A stretch of DNA of 64,000 nucleotides from Adiantum capillus-veneris (GCA_014529385.2 CM043958.1:140268234-140332233); one strand, 5' to 3'. Shown: positions 32,979 to 46,002, counted from the first letter of the stretch. Made by a program: numbers and translations. Notes: a model not told the origin generated them from the letters alone.

Positions 32979-35900
32979 GTGGGAGTTATGGCGGAGGAAG
33001 GGAAGCTCAAGATTGAGAATTTCAACGGCAAAAACTACCAACATTGGAAGATGCAGATTGAAGACTATCTCTACCAGAAGGACCTCTATTTGCCACTAGG
33101 CGGTCTTGCGAAGAAGCCTGCAACAATGGCGGATGAAGCATGGATTGTCCTTGATCGAAAGGCACTGGGAACAATCCGGTTAAGCTTGGCGTCAACGTTG
33201 GCCTTCAATGTTTTGGAGATGAAGACCACGGAGGACTTGATGAAGTCACTTGACGACTTGTACGAGAAACCATCGGCATCCAATAAGGTATTTCTTATGA
33301 AGCGCTTGTTCAATCTAAAGATGGCAGAGAATGGTTCAGTTGCAGAACACCTAAATGACTTTAACACAAACATAAGTCAACTTCGATCAGTGAAAATCAA
33401 TTTCGATGACGAAGTGCGAGCTCTCCTTATACCATCTCTACCAGATAGTTGGGACAGCCTTGTGAAGACTGTAAGTAATTCTATCTCTGGCACAAATACT
33501 GTTAAGTTTGATGATGTTGTGGGTGTTCTCCTAAGCGAGGAAATGCAAAGGAGAAGCACAGGAGAATCATCTAGTGTTGCACTATCAGTGGAAACAAGAG
33601 GAAGGCTTAAGGAGAGGTTCAAAAACCAAAAGGGTCGTGATTGCTCAAGGCGGAGCAAGTCACGCACAAAGTCAGTTCTTGAATGTTGGAACTGCGGCAA
33701 GAAGGGCCACGTCAAGAAGGGCCACGTCAAGAAGGATTGCTGGTCCAAGAAGAAGAAGGAGACAGAGTCTCAAGACAACAAGCCAACATCGGAGGCCAAT
33801 GTGGCAGGTAAAGTAGAGCAAGATGCTCTAATTCTCTCATTAGACAATGTGTCTAATTCCTGGATAGTAGATTTCGGGGCTTCATTCCATGCGACACCAC
33901 ACAAGCAACATTTCCAAGAGTACACCAAAGGTAATTTTGGGTATGTATACTTGGGAGATGATGAAGCTTGTGAGATTGTCGGCAAAGGTACAGTTTCTGT
34001 CAAAACTGTTAACGAAAATGAATGGAAGCTTAAAGATGTTAGGCATGTTCCTTCTCTTCGCAAAAATTTGATCTCTACAGGACAATTGGACGATGAAGGT
34101 CACAACATTGCATTCGGAAACAAACGGTGGAAGATCTCAAAGGGATCTTTGGTGGTTGCCAAGGGTGAAAAAGTCGGTACACTTTACTTGTGTACTGTTA
34201 GCACGCAACCTTCAGCTTGTGCAGCAACTACAGAAGTTGACAGTGCAGTGTGGCACTACCGACTTGGGCATATGAGTGCCAAAGGAATGCAAATCCTTCA
34301 AACAAAGAAGCTTCTAACAGGTTTGAAAGAAGTGGACTTAGAGTTCTGTGAAAATTGTGTTTATGGTAAACAAAAGAGGGTAAAATTTCAAAAATCAGGA
34401 AATGAAAGAAAAAATAAAAAACTTGAGTTGGTTCATTCTGATGTTTGGGTCCTACAAGTACACCATCACTTGGTGGCTCATTGTACTATGTAACATTCAT
34501 AGACGATGCGACTAGAAAAACATGGGTTTATGTCATGAAGAATAAATCCGATGTATTTTCCATATTTCAAAGGTGGAAAGCCTTTGTGGAGAATGAAACA
34601 GGTACCAAGGTTAAATGCCTCAGATCCGACAATGGAGGCGAATATTGCAGCTAAGCTTTTGAAAGATTTTGTGCTAGCAATGGAATTCGGAGGCAAAGGA
34701 CAACCCCAAGGACACCTCAACAAAATGGGATTTCGGAAAGGATGAACAGGACAATCATGGAACGAGCACGAAGCATGCGGCTACATGCAGGCCTACCGCT
34801 TGAGCTTTGGGCGGAAGCTGTAAGTACGTCTGTGTACTTAATCAATGGGTCACCCTCAACGGCATTGGATGGGGGAGTTCCAGAAGAGGCATGGACAGGT
34901 AAACCGGTGAATTATGCATTTCTCAAAGTGTTTGGGTGTGAGGCTTTCATGCACATAGATAGAAGCCTAAGATCAAAGTTAGATGCAAAGTCCAAAAAGT
35001 GTTTCTTCATTGGCTATGGAGAAGGAGACTTTGGGTATTGCCTATGGAATCCTGAAGATGGTAAAATCTTAAGGAGTAGGGATGTAATTTTTAACGAACA
35101 AAATATGTACAAAGATTACTTGGAAAGAAAACAAACAAAAGAAACAGGTGATGAGTACATGGAGCTTGAGGACGGTGAAGACTCAAGGACTGCAAACGGT
35201 GACAATGTGCAACAACGTCAACCAAATGAGGAGCCTCAACCTATTCCCCGAAGATCTACAAGAGCAAGTAGACCTCCAGAAAGGTTTGTTCCTTCAACCA
35301 TCTCTTGATCTCAGATTCTGGAGAGCCAGAATCATATGAAGAAGCTATGCAACATGAATCCAAAGAAGAATGGACAAAGAGCATGCAAGTGGAGATGGAC
35401 TCACTACATCGCAACCAAACATGGGAGTTGGTTGAGTTGCCTAAAGGTAAGCGGGCACTTCAAAACAAATGGGTGTACAAGCTAAAGGAAGAAGAAGGTG
35501 GGAAGAAAAGGTACAAGTCTAGGCTTGTGGTAAAAGGTTTTTCTCAAAAGAAAGGTATTGACTTCAATGAAATATTTTCTCCTGTTGTAAAAATGAACTC
35601 AATTAGGCTTGTCTTAAGCCTTGTGGCTGCTCATGATCTAAATCTCAAGCAAATGGATGTAAATACGGCATTCCCTCACGGTGACTTAGAGGAGGAAATC
35701 TACATGCTTCAACCAAAGGGGTATGAAGTAAAAGGTAAGAAGAAAATGGTTTGCAGATTAAAGAAGAGCTTGTATGGTTTAAAGCAAGCATCAAGACAAT
35801 GGTACTTGAAGTTTGATCGATGGATGTTGGATCATGGATTCACAAGATGCAACTCGGATCACTTCGTCTACACGGAGAATTTGGGAGATGGGAAATTCAT

Positions 35901-36876
35901 CATCCTAATGTTGTATGTTGATGACATGTTGATTGCAAGTGCTAACATGTAGGACATCAAAGACCTAAAAGAGGAGCTGTCCAAATCTTTTTCAATGAAA
36001 GATTTAGATGCTGCAAAGAGGATACTTGGTATGAAAATATCAAGTGACAGGACGAAGAAGACAATAAATCTATCTCAAGAAGATTACATCAAGAAGGTAC
36101 TAGAAAGGTTTGCAATGCAAAATGCAAAACCAGCTTCTACACCTTTGGATGGTCATTTTAAACTAACGAAGGATATGTGTCCAAAGACACAAGAGGAGAT
36201 AGCCTATATGTCTAAAGTTCCATATGCTGCAGCGGTAGGTTCTCTAATGTATGCTATGGTCTGGACAAGGCCAGACATTGCACATGCAGTGGGAGTTGTG
36301 AGTAGGTTCATGGACAACCTAGGTAAAGAGCATTGGCAAGCTGTGAAGTGGATACTTAGGTATCTAAAAGGGACAACAACAAATGCTTTGTATTTTGGAG
36401 GAACTGATATTTTTCTAGAAGGGTATGCTGATGCAGATATGGCAGGTGACAAAGATACTCGAAGGAGCACTACTGGCTATGTGTTCACGGTTGGAGGCAC
36501 AACAGTAAGCTGGGCTTCAAAGCTGCAGAAAGTGGTTTCACTTTCTACCACGGAAGCAGAGTATGTAGCAATGACAGAGGCAAGCAAAGAAATTATGTGG
36601 CTTCACAGATTCTTAGAAGAGCTTGGATTCAAACAAGACAATTATGTCTTGTACAGTGATAGCCAAAGCGCTATCCATCTTGCGAAGAACTCAGCCTTTC
36701 ATTCAAGGACAAAGCACATTGAGGTGAGATATCACTTCATACGCACTCTTTTGGAAGAGGGACAACTAAAGCTAGGAAAGGTGCATACAAGTGAAAATCT
36801 TGCACACATGTTTACAAAGGTGGTCAACAAGGAGAAGTTGAGCTTTTGCTCATCTTCAATCGACATTCAAGGATAA
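32979..36876 (+). pseudogene. Copia E gag-pol polyprotein, four lesions
   Basis: Order: gag (KIENFNGKNYQHWKMQIEDYL), zinc knuckle CWNCGKKGHVK...C at about 33684 (with a GHVKKGHVKK duplication), protease with WIVDFGAS in place of D-S-G-A-S (33864), integrase H-C region (YRLGHMSAKGM ... CENCVYGKQ), core LVHSDVW and SDNGGEY, reverse transcriptase with LYVDDMLIA (about 35910), RNase H (DADMAGDKDTRRSTTGY; LSTTEAEYVA). Lesions are a 1-bp loss near 34449, TAA at 34652-34654, a shift near 35300 and TAG at 35950-35952. The protease DFG and these breaks make it non-autonomous. Family and domain order are certain. Confidence 0.92.
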
Positions 36877-36936
36877 GAAGCCAGAATGGAAAGCAGTCAC
36901 AGGTTTGGTTTGGAGATCAGTCTCCAAGTGGGAGAT

Positions 36937-37724
36937 TGTTAAGTATGGAGCCTGATTTACCCTTGTAATTTTCTGTGGTAAAAGCGCACATTTGTAAGGC
37001 CCCCATTATGAGGAGAAGCCATCGTGCGTGAAGGAAAATCACTCACCGGAAACCAAAATTTTCACGGACAAGAATCAGGGGCAACTTTAAAGGCCTCGGG
37101 GGCGGAGGCCCCCGAGACTTTTTTTCTCGCCGGAATATTCTTTTTCGACGGAATATCATGGCCGGACGGCGGCCGGAAAGTGGTCGGAAAACAACCGGTC
37201 GGTTGGCCGGTGGCCGATAGTCAATGGCCGATGGCCGGCGGTCGGAAGTCAATGGCCGGTGGCCAGTGGCCGAATTCAAAAGCGGACTTGTCTTCTCAAG
37301 GGCGGCCACACATGGGCGGATTGGAGGGTCCGATTTGGACTTATTCACACAAGGGCGGCTACACATGGCTGTCTCTCATAAGAGAGGGCAACCCTTTTGG
37401 CCTATAAAAGGAGGCCATTTCTACACACATTTTATAGTGTGAAGTTGATGCAACAAGGTGAGTGTGAGGTGGTGAGAGTGAAGCAAGGCGGGAGCTCCAT
37501 TAAGGATATAATCCCTTTGTAAACTACTTCTTGTTTTGAAGTACTAAAGCCATTGAGTGGCTGCTTTCCCGTGGACGTAGCCCACATTGGGTGAACCATG
37601 TATATCGTGTGTACTCTCTCTCTCTCTCTCCCTCTCTACTCTATAATCTCGTGTATATAAATTTGTCTCTCTCCATTAAGTAATCTACTCAATTATCTAT
37701 TTAGCTACGTCTTATTTCCTAACA
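36937..37724 (+). repeat. 3' LTR of copia E
   Basis: A direct repeat of 32113-32914, preceded by the polypurine tract and followed by the TSD CACTA. Confidence 0.95.
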
Positions 37725-37729
37725 CACTA

Positions 37730-37977
37730 GACCTATACCATTGAATAAGGTTGGAGAATATTGCGAGGGAGAAGACGGAAACACAACGCTTCCGGTAGAA
37801 TTCCAAGGAGTAATTTCCAAAGCTATTCTTTACAGAGGAGCAGGAGTTGCTATCGCCACCAAGGAAATCTGGAAAAAATGGGAAAAATCAGCTTTGAGGG
37901 CTACTAGAATGAAGCTACAGTTGACAGATGGGTTCATGGAGAAGCCTCTCGGACTCTTAGAAAAATTAATTGTTACT
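37730..37977 (+). pseudogene. Element C protease, part 2, catalytic Asp missing
   Basis: The frame resumes after copia E: YCEGEDGNTTLPVEF, then AILYRGAGVAIATKEIW and MKLQLTDGFMEKPLGLLE. In retropepsins of plant gypsy elements this position normally reads D-x-G-A. Here Tyr-Arg precede GAG, so the active-site Asp is gone. The frame breaks off where element D's truncated LTR starts. The usual linker to reverse transcriptase is missing and is not found on D's other side. Confidence 0.75.
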
Positions 37978-38722
37978 TGACATGTGTCCCCCTTTCCCCT
38001 TTTGTGAGAGCTTTAGGTAATTAAATAATTAAACTAAACTCTCATTGGACCCCTTTGCCTCCTGGCCAATAGGAATCAGGCAAGCCATGGGGCTCCTGAA
38101 TGCTCATTGGACCCCTTGGGAGACTGCCCAATAGTCTTCTAGGAGACTTAATTCTCATTGGTTTCTTTATTAAATGTTTTTAAATTAATTAAACTAGATT
38201 TACTCTAGCTTAATTCTCATTGGTCCACTTCAAGGGTCATCCAATAGAAATTGGGCACACCTTGTGGGCATCTGGCCTAGGGAGCTGACATGTGTCCCTC
38301 ATTCCCTTTGTGTAAAGGGAGCCTGTGTGTGTGTGTGTGTGTGGCTTTCTCTCTCATCCCCTACCTTTAGGGCTCGCCCCCTCCCATGTAGGGATGTGCA
38401 AAGACTTTTAGGGCACACACAAAGCATCCAATTTTCCTTAGGGTTGACCTTTGGACACAACCTTTGAATTTTGGAACCTTAGCATTTTGGAAGTCTTAAT
38501 GGGCTGAACCTTAGGGTCTTTTTAGCCCATTGTTGCACATGGCTCTTTTGCAGATGGCCCCCCCTTTGGATCCCTATTTTCCCTCCTTTGGATCCCTACT
38601 GTGGCCGGTCTGCTAGCTTAACCAATATTCTAACTTTTTCTCCCCTGGTACCTCCCCACATTAAATGATCAGTTTAATATGAGAAAATCATTTACGAGAA
38701 TTAGATATTGATTATTATGACA
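37978..38722 (-). repeat. 3' LTR of element D (truncated copy)
   Basis: It matches 45261-46002 nearly base for base, from TGACATGTGTCC to ATTATGACA. A (TG)n run lies at 38325-38342. Confidence 0.85.
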
Positions 38723-39078
38723 TTACCTCTCTCTTGAAATCATAGTCGTCCTCGACTATGGTGTAGAGAAGATAAAGCATATTCATGAGTCCTTTTCTTA
38801 GCGGGTAGAGAATCGCTATGTTACCCTACGACATCATTCCATAATGGATGACTAGTCCATTTGGCGCTTGAGAGCTTGAGGCTGCCGCAAGCATGTCTGC
38901 ACATTAGTCCTATCAGTCTTCCATAGTAGAGTGACAAGCTCTACTTGGTGTTTGGGAGACGTCGTCTCCGCAAACTTGATCTAAGTATGCATACTACTTC
39001 ATTTTTGTGCACAAATAAAGAAAAAGAGAGTCTTATAAGACAAAAATTTTGTTCATTTTTAACATTTTGTACATTTGC
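38723..39078 (-). other. Element D 3' untranslated region and polypurine tract
   Basis: It runs from the PPT (CAAGAGAGAGG on the minus strand) to the end of the polyprotein. Noncoding. The first 65 bp are shared with 28-95 in this window. Confidence 0.65.
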
Positions 39079-42000
39079 TTACTCTTGGGAAGCATTGTAA
39101 GCATTGACAAGGTTTAGGTTATCCTTTAATTGTATGCCTTGCATCCATCTAGCATCTTCAAAAGGATAATTCTTAAACTTAATAAGATATCGTCGGATAG
39201 TCTTACCGCCTCTTAGTACCTTGTCTTCATGTCGGAGAATGGACTCGGGCTGCAACACCTCTTCTTGGTCCTCGATCTCCGGTGGGTCTTCAATAGTTGG
39301 TTCTTGTGGTGGATCTCCTTTGTAAGGCTTTAATAGGCTCACATGAAAAGCATTGTGTATGAGCCAATGATTGGGCAACTTGAGTTGATAGGCCATCTCA
39401 TTGATTGGCCTAAGAATCTCAAAGGGACCATAGTACCTTTTTGCTAGTTTAGCATAGTACTTTTGGTGACCCATAGGATTTTTTCCCGTTGTGTCCCTTA
39501 ATCGAGCCTTGGGAAACTTTAACAAGACCCAATCGTTTTCTTTAAAGGCTTGGGCTCTTCTGTGCTTGTCAGCAGCAGCCTTTTGCCTTTGCTATGAGAT
39601 AGAGATAGCATCCTTAATCTTTTGGAAAGATTCTTGTAGGTCTCGGCTATACTCATCTGCAGCGAAGATCTTCGCATGTACCTTAAGTAGCAAGGGACTT
39701 TTTGATCTTCCCTCAATTACCTCGAAAGGTGCTTTTCTCGTGGAAGTATGTACAGTGTTATTGTAAGCATACTCCACTAAGGGTAAGTACTTCTCCCATT
39801 GGGATCTTTGATCTACTTCAGTTACATAGGCTTTTAGTAGATCGAGAATGGTTAGGTTAGCTATTTCACTTTGGCCATCAGTTTGTGGATGATAGGCCGA
39901 AGAGAAGTTTAGCCTTGTTCCTAAATTCTCAAAGAGACCCTTCCATAAATTACTGGTCATTCTAGGATCTCTATCCGACACTATGGACATGGGCAAGCCA
40001 TGGTACTTGAAAATTTGTGAAATAAAGAGGGTTGCCATTTGATGGGCTTTGATAGTCTTTTTGACAGGTATAAAATGAGCTTGTTTGCTAAACCTGTCTA
40101 CTATCGTCCATATTCCCGTATTCCCATGGATAGACTTAGGCAATCCAAAGATAAAATCCATGGATATGCTCTCCCATGGTGAATTAGGGATTGGCAAGGG
40201 TTGAAGCAATCCAAGTTGCTTCCCTCTATCAAATTTTGTCTTTTGGCATACCACACATTTGGAAACATACTCTTGTATGTTCACTTTCATGATAGTCCAA
40301 TAGAAATATGTTTCAATTCCCTTTAAGGTAGACTGACTCCCTCTATGCCCCGCATAAGGTGGAGCATGAGATTCATACATTACTTTCTCATGTAGTGAGT
40401 TAGTAACGCATAGTCTATTGCCATAGAGAAGATAACCATCTTGTAAAGTAAATGGTTCTTCTTTCTTCCCTAATGCAAGGGCTGAAATCACATCTCTAAA
40501 ATCGGGATCAATAGCATACTCATCTATCATTGAAGATAGATCATTGTGAGTTGCTATGGAAACCGCATTCACTCTCGGCTGTCTTGAGAGTGCATCAGCT
40601 ACTTGATTATGCTTGCCAGCAATGTGAGCAATATGAAAATGAAATTGAGAAAGGAAATTTGCCCACCTCATTTGTTTGTCGGAGAGCTTGGTCTGCGTCA
40701 TGAAGTACTTAAGACTTTGGTGATCCGTTCGCAGAATGAAAGGAGTCCCCAATAAATAGTGCTTCCATGAATCTAAGGCATGTAGAACTGCAAGGAGTTC
40801 CTTTTCGTATATGCCTAGAGCTTGCTCAACAGGGTCGAGCCTTCGACTCTCATAGCCTATGGCGTGCCCTTCTTGGAGCAAAACAGCTCCAAGGCAATCA
40901 CCACAAGCATCGCATTGGACCTCAAATGGTTTTGAGAGATCCGGTAGTGTAAGCACAGGTTGAGAGATAAGCTTTTCTTTAAGCTTTTCGAAAGCATTTT
41001 TCTTCTTAGCAGACCATGTATACCTAACGCTTTTCTTTGTTAGGTCATGTAATGGTCCCGCAATTTGTGAGAACTTTTCTATGAAGCGTCTATAGTATGC
41101 ACACATACCTATGAAGCTTCTTAGTTCATGAAGATTCCTTGGTTTAGGCCATCCTTTTATTACCTCTAACTTGGATGGATCCATTTGGATGCCATCTTGA
41201 GAGATAATGTGACCTAAATACTGAATCTCTTGCAAGAAAAATTCACTTTTCTTTCAATTAACATAAAGTTTATTCTCTCTTAAAACTTGAAATATTACCT
41301 GGAGGTGTTGCTTGTGTTCCTCCAATGAATTAGAGTGGATGATAATATCATCAAAGAACACTCCAGTGAAGGTTCGATGAGGCCTGAACAGCTTCTCCAT
41401 CAAGCGGTTGAATGTGGCTGGTGCATTGGTCAAGCCAAAAGGCATGACAATGTATTCGTAAATACCAAATGTAGTACGAAATGCGGTCTTTACAATGTCT
41501 TGATCAACTATCCTTATTTGATGATAGCCACTTTTTAGGTCAACCCTAATGAAGTAGGTCGATCCTTGTAGCTTATCAAATAGGTCTTCTACCCGTGGAA
41601 CGGGAAACCTATTCTTGATAGTGATCCTATTTAGTGCTCTATAGTCGACACACATACAATATGTGCCATCTTTCTTTTGCACTAATAGCACAGGTGAGCA
41701 AAATGGAGATGAGCTTAGCCTAACCATACCTTTCTCAACTAACTCATGCACTTGCCGCATAATCTCCTCTTGTTGAGCTTGAGAAACTCTATAAGGAGGT
41801 TTATTAGGCGGTGAACTTCCTCGAAGAAGTTCAATTGCATGGTCATCATTACCTCGTTTAGGAGGTAGCTCACAAGGGATGTCGTCAATAAAAACATCTT
41901 GAAACCCCTTGAGAAAATTGGATAACTCTAATTCCTTTTGGTTACTTTTATTTTCTTTTTCTAAAGCATTAGGTTCATTTTGAGAGTCTTTAACAAAAAT

Positions 42001-43638
42001 CATGTACACGGAAATAGAGCTCTTTATTGACTTGTTCAAAGCTGGTGTATGTACAATGGGGATGGTGTTACCCATTTCCTTAGCATCTATATACATGTCT
42101 TTTTCCCTGAACTTAAAGGAGACTCTCCTTTTAGGAAATTTAACATCGGCAGCCAGGCGGTCAAACCATGGTGCCCCTAGGATTACATCCTCATGCTTGA
42201 GAGGAGAGATAAAGAAGTCCTCTTTGTCCACATAGCCTTGGACATGAAGCCTCAATTTCCCAATTAAGGGAGTGACTGAAGCTTCTTGCCCCTTGAAGGC
42301 ACTGTCTGCGGGTAGGACATCTCCCATCTCGTAGGATTGTATGCCTAGCTTGGTGGCTAACTCCATAGATATAAAATTGTGAGTAGAACCAGGGTCAAAG
42401 AGAATAAAAGCATCATGTTCTCTTACCTTTCCCCAAGCATGGCATAGAGGAGATCCTTTGTGGTGAGTTTGGTGAGTCTCCTCCTCTTGGATTTCAACCA
42501 AGGAAGCTCTAGGAGGATCTTGGCGGTTGTTCTTTTGGGGACAAGCGTGGTACGCATGCCCTTGTTCGTCGCACTTGAAACACCGGTTATCCTTACGATA
42601 ACGCTCAAGCTCTTCAGGAGAGAGTTTATTCTTACCTTTGTAAACTCCCTTCTCTTTAGCTTTGTTGGAGTTGCCCTTAGGAGACTTTTGGACATTGTCC
42701 TTCCCCTTAGGCTCATTGGAACCCTTGTTTTCCGGGGGCTTATTATTTCTTTTTTCCCCCGTTTGGAAATTGATTCGAGAGGCGACCATAGTGTGGTGTA
42801 TTACCGCCGATATGGTACGTGGTCTTTGGGAGTTGACATACTCCGCCATTTCTTCGGTTAAGCCCGCACAAAATTGTTGCTTTTGCTCTCCAAAATCTAA
42901 CTTTTTGAAGACAGTGGCTTTGAGTTGTAGGTCCCAGAACTTGTCTACATATTTGTGGATAGATTCATTAGGAGAGAGCTTTAAGCTTCGCCATTCGGTG
43001 AGTACTTTGTCTTGGGCATCGATGGCCAAAAATTGCTTCATAATGGAAGCTCTTAAATCCTTCCATGTTCGTGGAGCTTCACCATTGGCTCGTAGGCTAG
43101 ACTACCATTGTCTGGCGGACTTTTGAAAGTGCATAGCTACATGGCGTAGCTTAGAGGACTCCGTGAAGCCCTCATCTCCAAACGCCGCATCGAATTGCTG
43201 GATAAAGGCCAAGACTTTGTCCGTAGCACCAAAGGTACCATCATAGGTAAGGAAAGAGATGCTCTTCCCTCCCTCTTTGAATTTCTTCAACTTGGACGAC
43301 TTCTTCCATGAGGCATAGGATTTCCTATGGCCTCTTCTTTTTGATGGCTCAAAGGTTGCACCATCACTTTCTTCAGAGGGTGAAGAATTTGAAGAAGGTC
43401 GAGAAGTGGGTGACCTCTTTCTCGCCTTTTTCTTGTCTTGATCTTTGTCATCTTCACCATAGTTTTCATAAGAGGAAGAGGATGAAGAAGATGGAGAAGA
43501 GGGTGTCCTCTTTCTCGCCTTTTTCTTCTCTTGCTTTTTATCATCCCTCTTTGAATTGTGGTGGGGAGAAGAATATGATGGTCTTCTCCGCTTTGGTGGT
43601 GATGGAGAGCGTTTAGCTTGCCGTCTTCGTGGAGCCAT
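39079..43638 (-). pseudogene. Element D gag-pol polyprotein with chromodomain, three in-frame stops
   Basis: A single frame of about 1,520 codons runs without frameshift. Domains: basic/serine gag N terminus; gag core (TYDGTFGATDKVLAFIQQF); knuckle CFKCDEQGHAYHAC (about 42575); protease LFDPGSTHNFIS (about 42385); reverse transcriptase FIRVDLKSGYHQI and VFFDDIIIHS (about 41350); RNase H LRTDHQSLKYFM (about 40720); integrase zinc motif (HAPPYAGHRG ... CVVCQKTK, about 40370-40240), core SMDFIFGLPKS and SDRDPRM; chromodomain KVLRGGKTIRRYLIKFKNYPFEDARWM (about 39230-39130). Stops are TAG 43102-43104, TGA 41254-41256 and TAG 39592-39594. The chromodomain identifies a chromovirus. With few lesions, it decayed less than element A. 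Confidence 0.93.
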
Positions 43639-43996
43639 ATCCGCCGAGGTGGCGGGAGACTCGCTTCTTTCTCATTCCTTCGGTGGAGGCTCTTGAGTTC
43701 TCCTTTGGGAAGGAGATGCATCATCAAGAAGTAAATTCTTGAGCCCTTCATATGGATTCTCTTCTTCTTCCCGAATCGGAGAGAGACCTCTTTTGGTAGT
43801 CTCACAAGGAGGCTTCCTAGGTGTTCTGTCGTCATGGTGATGAGCTTGGAGAATCCTGTGAGCACGGAGCTGCCGTTGCACTTCACTTTGGAGAGATGGA
43901 TTGCCCATGGCTTGTTGAAGCATCATTAGTAGCTTGCTCATGAGCAAAATCAAAGTTATCAACATTAATTTCACTCTCCTTACTATTGTCAGCCAT
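43639..43996 (-). pseudogene. Element D gag N terminus, deleted and frameshifted
   Basis: ATG at 43994-43996 starts MADNSKESEINVDNFDFAHE. Compared with element A it lacks about 35 bp near 43905, which moves the frame to the one containing QAMGNPSLQSEVQRQL. That frame then meets a TGA at 43672-43674 and continues into the main polyprotein frame at 43638. Confidence 0.7.
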
Positions 43997-44400
43997 TCTA
44001 ACAACTTTTAGGTGTAAAATTTTTAGGTGTACTTTGGCACTTCAAGCCCTAGTTGCTACTCCTCTTTACCCCTTTAGAAAAAGCACTCAAGCTACTGTAC
44101 CCGCGGCTCGAATACCATTAATTGCAAGGAATAGAAGAGAGGGTCTTTTGACACCAAAACAGCACCGGCTCCTGTCAAGCTTCTAATAGCTCAATAGTGG
44201 TTAAGCCGTAGGCAAGCCCTGTAGGACTCCACTATTAAGACCATAGCTCTCGACAGTGATGCCCCGTTAACTGCACAAAGGCAGGCGCAGTGCAAGGCTG
44301 AAAAATCCCTATTCTACTTACTCACAGGCAATTAATAATACCAACCATTTGTAGCTACCTTGAGGGCCTCCCTTCTTGAGCAAGAAAAGAGAAACCTTGA
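43997..44400 (-). other. Element D leader
   Basis: Noncoding between the primer site and the gag start. No feature recognised. Confidence 0.55.
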
Positions 44401-44413
44401 GCTCTGATACCAA
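44401..44413 (-). promoter_or_regulatory. Primer binding site of element D
   Basis: The minus strand reads TTGGTATCAGAGC, the initiator tRNA-Met type. Confidence 0.9.
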
Positions 44414-46002
44414 TGTAACAATTAATGGCCTAATAACTTATGTGTAGTGGAAATTAGCATGAACATAGTGGGCATTCCATTAGAATAGATTCCTAATGAG
44501 AATTACAAGAGTGCTTGGGTGGAGAGAGCAGTTAAAAGCATAACACCTAGTTAGATAGCATCAACAATACTTTCAAAAGAGAGAGAAATTAAGCTATTGA
44601 CAACAGTTGAGGACCGGATTTGCATGGAGCCGGTCCCCCTTCCAAAAGGCTTTGTATTATGGTTTCTCCCATCAAGAGAGACATTGTACAATAAAATTCT
44701 TTGTGTTCCTTCAAGACTAGCTATTGCAATGAAGATGGAAGCTTCATGCACTAAGCAAAACACCTAATCAAACACAACTTGAATTATCCCCATTCTCAGA
44801 CCCAAGACCTCACACACCTTCGAAGATGGTGAGAGCTAGCAGGGTATGAGAGTAGATTGAGAGGAAGAAGGAGTATCTTACGAGAAAGATGTACATCTCC
44901 TCACATAATCACTCATATTAGCATAGCTTAGCTTAGTAATTAGCTTGGTAGAGAAGATGAGCATGCATTGAAGCTTGGCTCTTGGTTGGATTTTCATCCA
45001 CATGCCAAGAGAGTGTTGATGTAGGCTTCTATCTCACAAGCTTGGAGTAGGTGATGAGCTCTCCATTAAAGCTTGGGAGGAAATAGAGTATTCTTTCTTC
45101 ACACATGGTCAAGTGTGAGTGTGTGTGTCATAATGCCTTGCAAAAAACTAGCCCCCTCTCTCTCTTGGGCGGGCCCTCTTGCTAATTGCTCTTGCTGAAG
45201 CCTCATTGGCCCTCCCCAAGTCAAGCCAATTACAATTAAGCAGCATAAGTGATAGCCTTCTGACATGTGTCCCCATTTCCCCTTTTGTGAGAGCTTTAGG
45301 TAATTAAATAATTAAACTAAACTCTCATTGGACCCCTTTGCCTCCTGGCCAATAGGAATCAGGCAAGCCATGGGGCTCCTGAATGCTCATTGGACCCCTT
45401 GGGAGACTGCCCAATAGTCTTCTAGGAGACTTAATTCTCATTGGTTTCTTTTATTAAATGTTTTTAAATTAATTAAACTAGATTTACTCTAGCTTAATTC
45501 TCATTGGTCCACTTCAAGGGTCATCCAACAGAAATTGGGCACACCTTGTGGGCATCTGGCCTAGGGAGCTGACATGTGTCCCTCATTCCCTTTGTGTTAA
45601 GGGAGCCTGTGTGTGTGTGTGTGTCTTTCTCTCTCATTCCCTACCTTTAGGGCTCGCCCCCTCCCATGTAGGGATGTGCAAAGACTTTTAGGGCACACAC
45701 AAAGCATCCAATTTTCCCTAGGGTTGACCTTTGGACACAACCTTTGAATTTTGGAACCTTAGCATTTTGGAAGTCTTAATGGGCTGAACCTTAGGGTCTT
45801 TTTAGCCCATTGTTGCACATGGATCTTTTGCAGATGGCCCCCCCTTTGGATCCCTATTTTCCCTCCTTTGGATCCCTACTGTGGCCGGTCTGCTAGCTTA
45901 ACCAATATTCTAACTTTTTCTCCCCTGGTACCTCCCCACATTAAATGATCAGTTTAATATGAGAAAATCATTTAGGAGAATTAGATATTGATTATTATGA
46001 CA
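44414..46002 (-). repeat. 5' LTR of element D (about 1.6 kb)
   Basis: On the plus strand it reads TGTAACAATTAATGG to ATTATGACA. 45261-46002 is repeated at 37978-38722, and 44414 to about 45400 is repeated, inverted, at 96-1081. An alternative reading, an LTR of only 742 bp, also has TG/CA ends, but it would leave the primer site 850 bp from the LTR. Confidence 0.75.

Larger units (their letters stand above)
32113..37724 (+). mobile_element. Ty1/copia element E, complete structure, 5.6 kb
   Basis: LTRs lie at 32113-32914 and 36937-37724 (TGTTAAGTATGGAG...TTCCTAACA). A perfect 5-bp TSD, CACTA, lies at 32108-32112 and 37725-37729. The primer site CTGGTATCAGAGC is at 32916-32928 and the polypurine tract AAGTGGGAGAT at 36926-36936. 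The LTRs are closely similar, with scattered substitutions and a short length change in the GGCCGG-rich stretch, so the insertion is fairly young. The coding region has several lesions. Confidence 0.97.
37978..46002 (-). mobile_element. Chromovirus (gypsy) element D, inserted in C
   Basis: The polyprotein reads on the minus strand and ends in a chromodomain. The primer site TTGGTATCAGAGC is on the minus strand at 44401-44413, beside an LTR starting at 44414. The polypurine tract lies at about 38723-38736. The sequences 37978-38722 and 45261-46002 are direct repeats. The right LTR appears to run 44414-46002 (1.6 kb), so the left one would lack about 840 bp. No matching TSD is seen (TTACT versus TAGTT), in keeping with a deletion at the left junction. 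It is the same family as element A and the fragment at 1-1081. Confidence 0.88.

Noticed and set aside
37024-37407. Plus-strand ORF of 127 codons in the 3' LTR of copia E
   Set aside because: An LTR sequence open by chance; the same stretch at 32333-32636 in the 5' LTR reads differently because of small indels.
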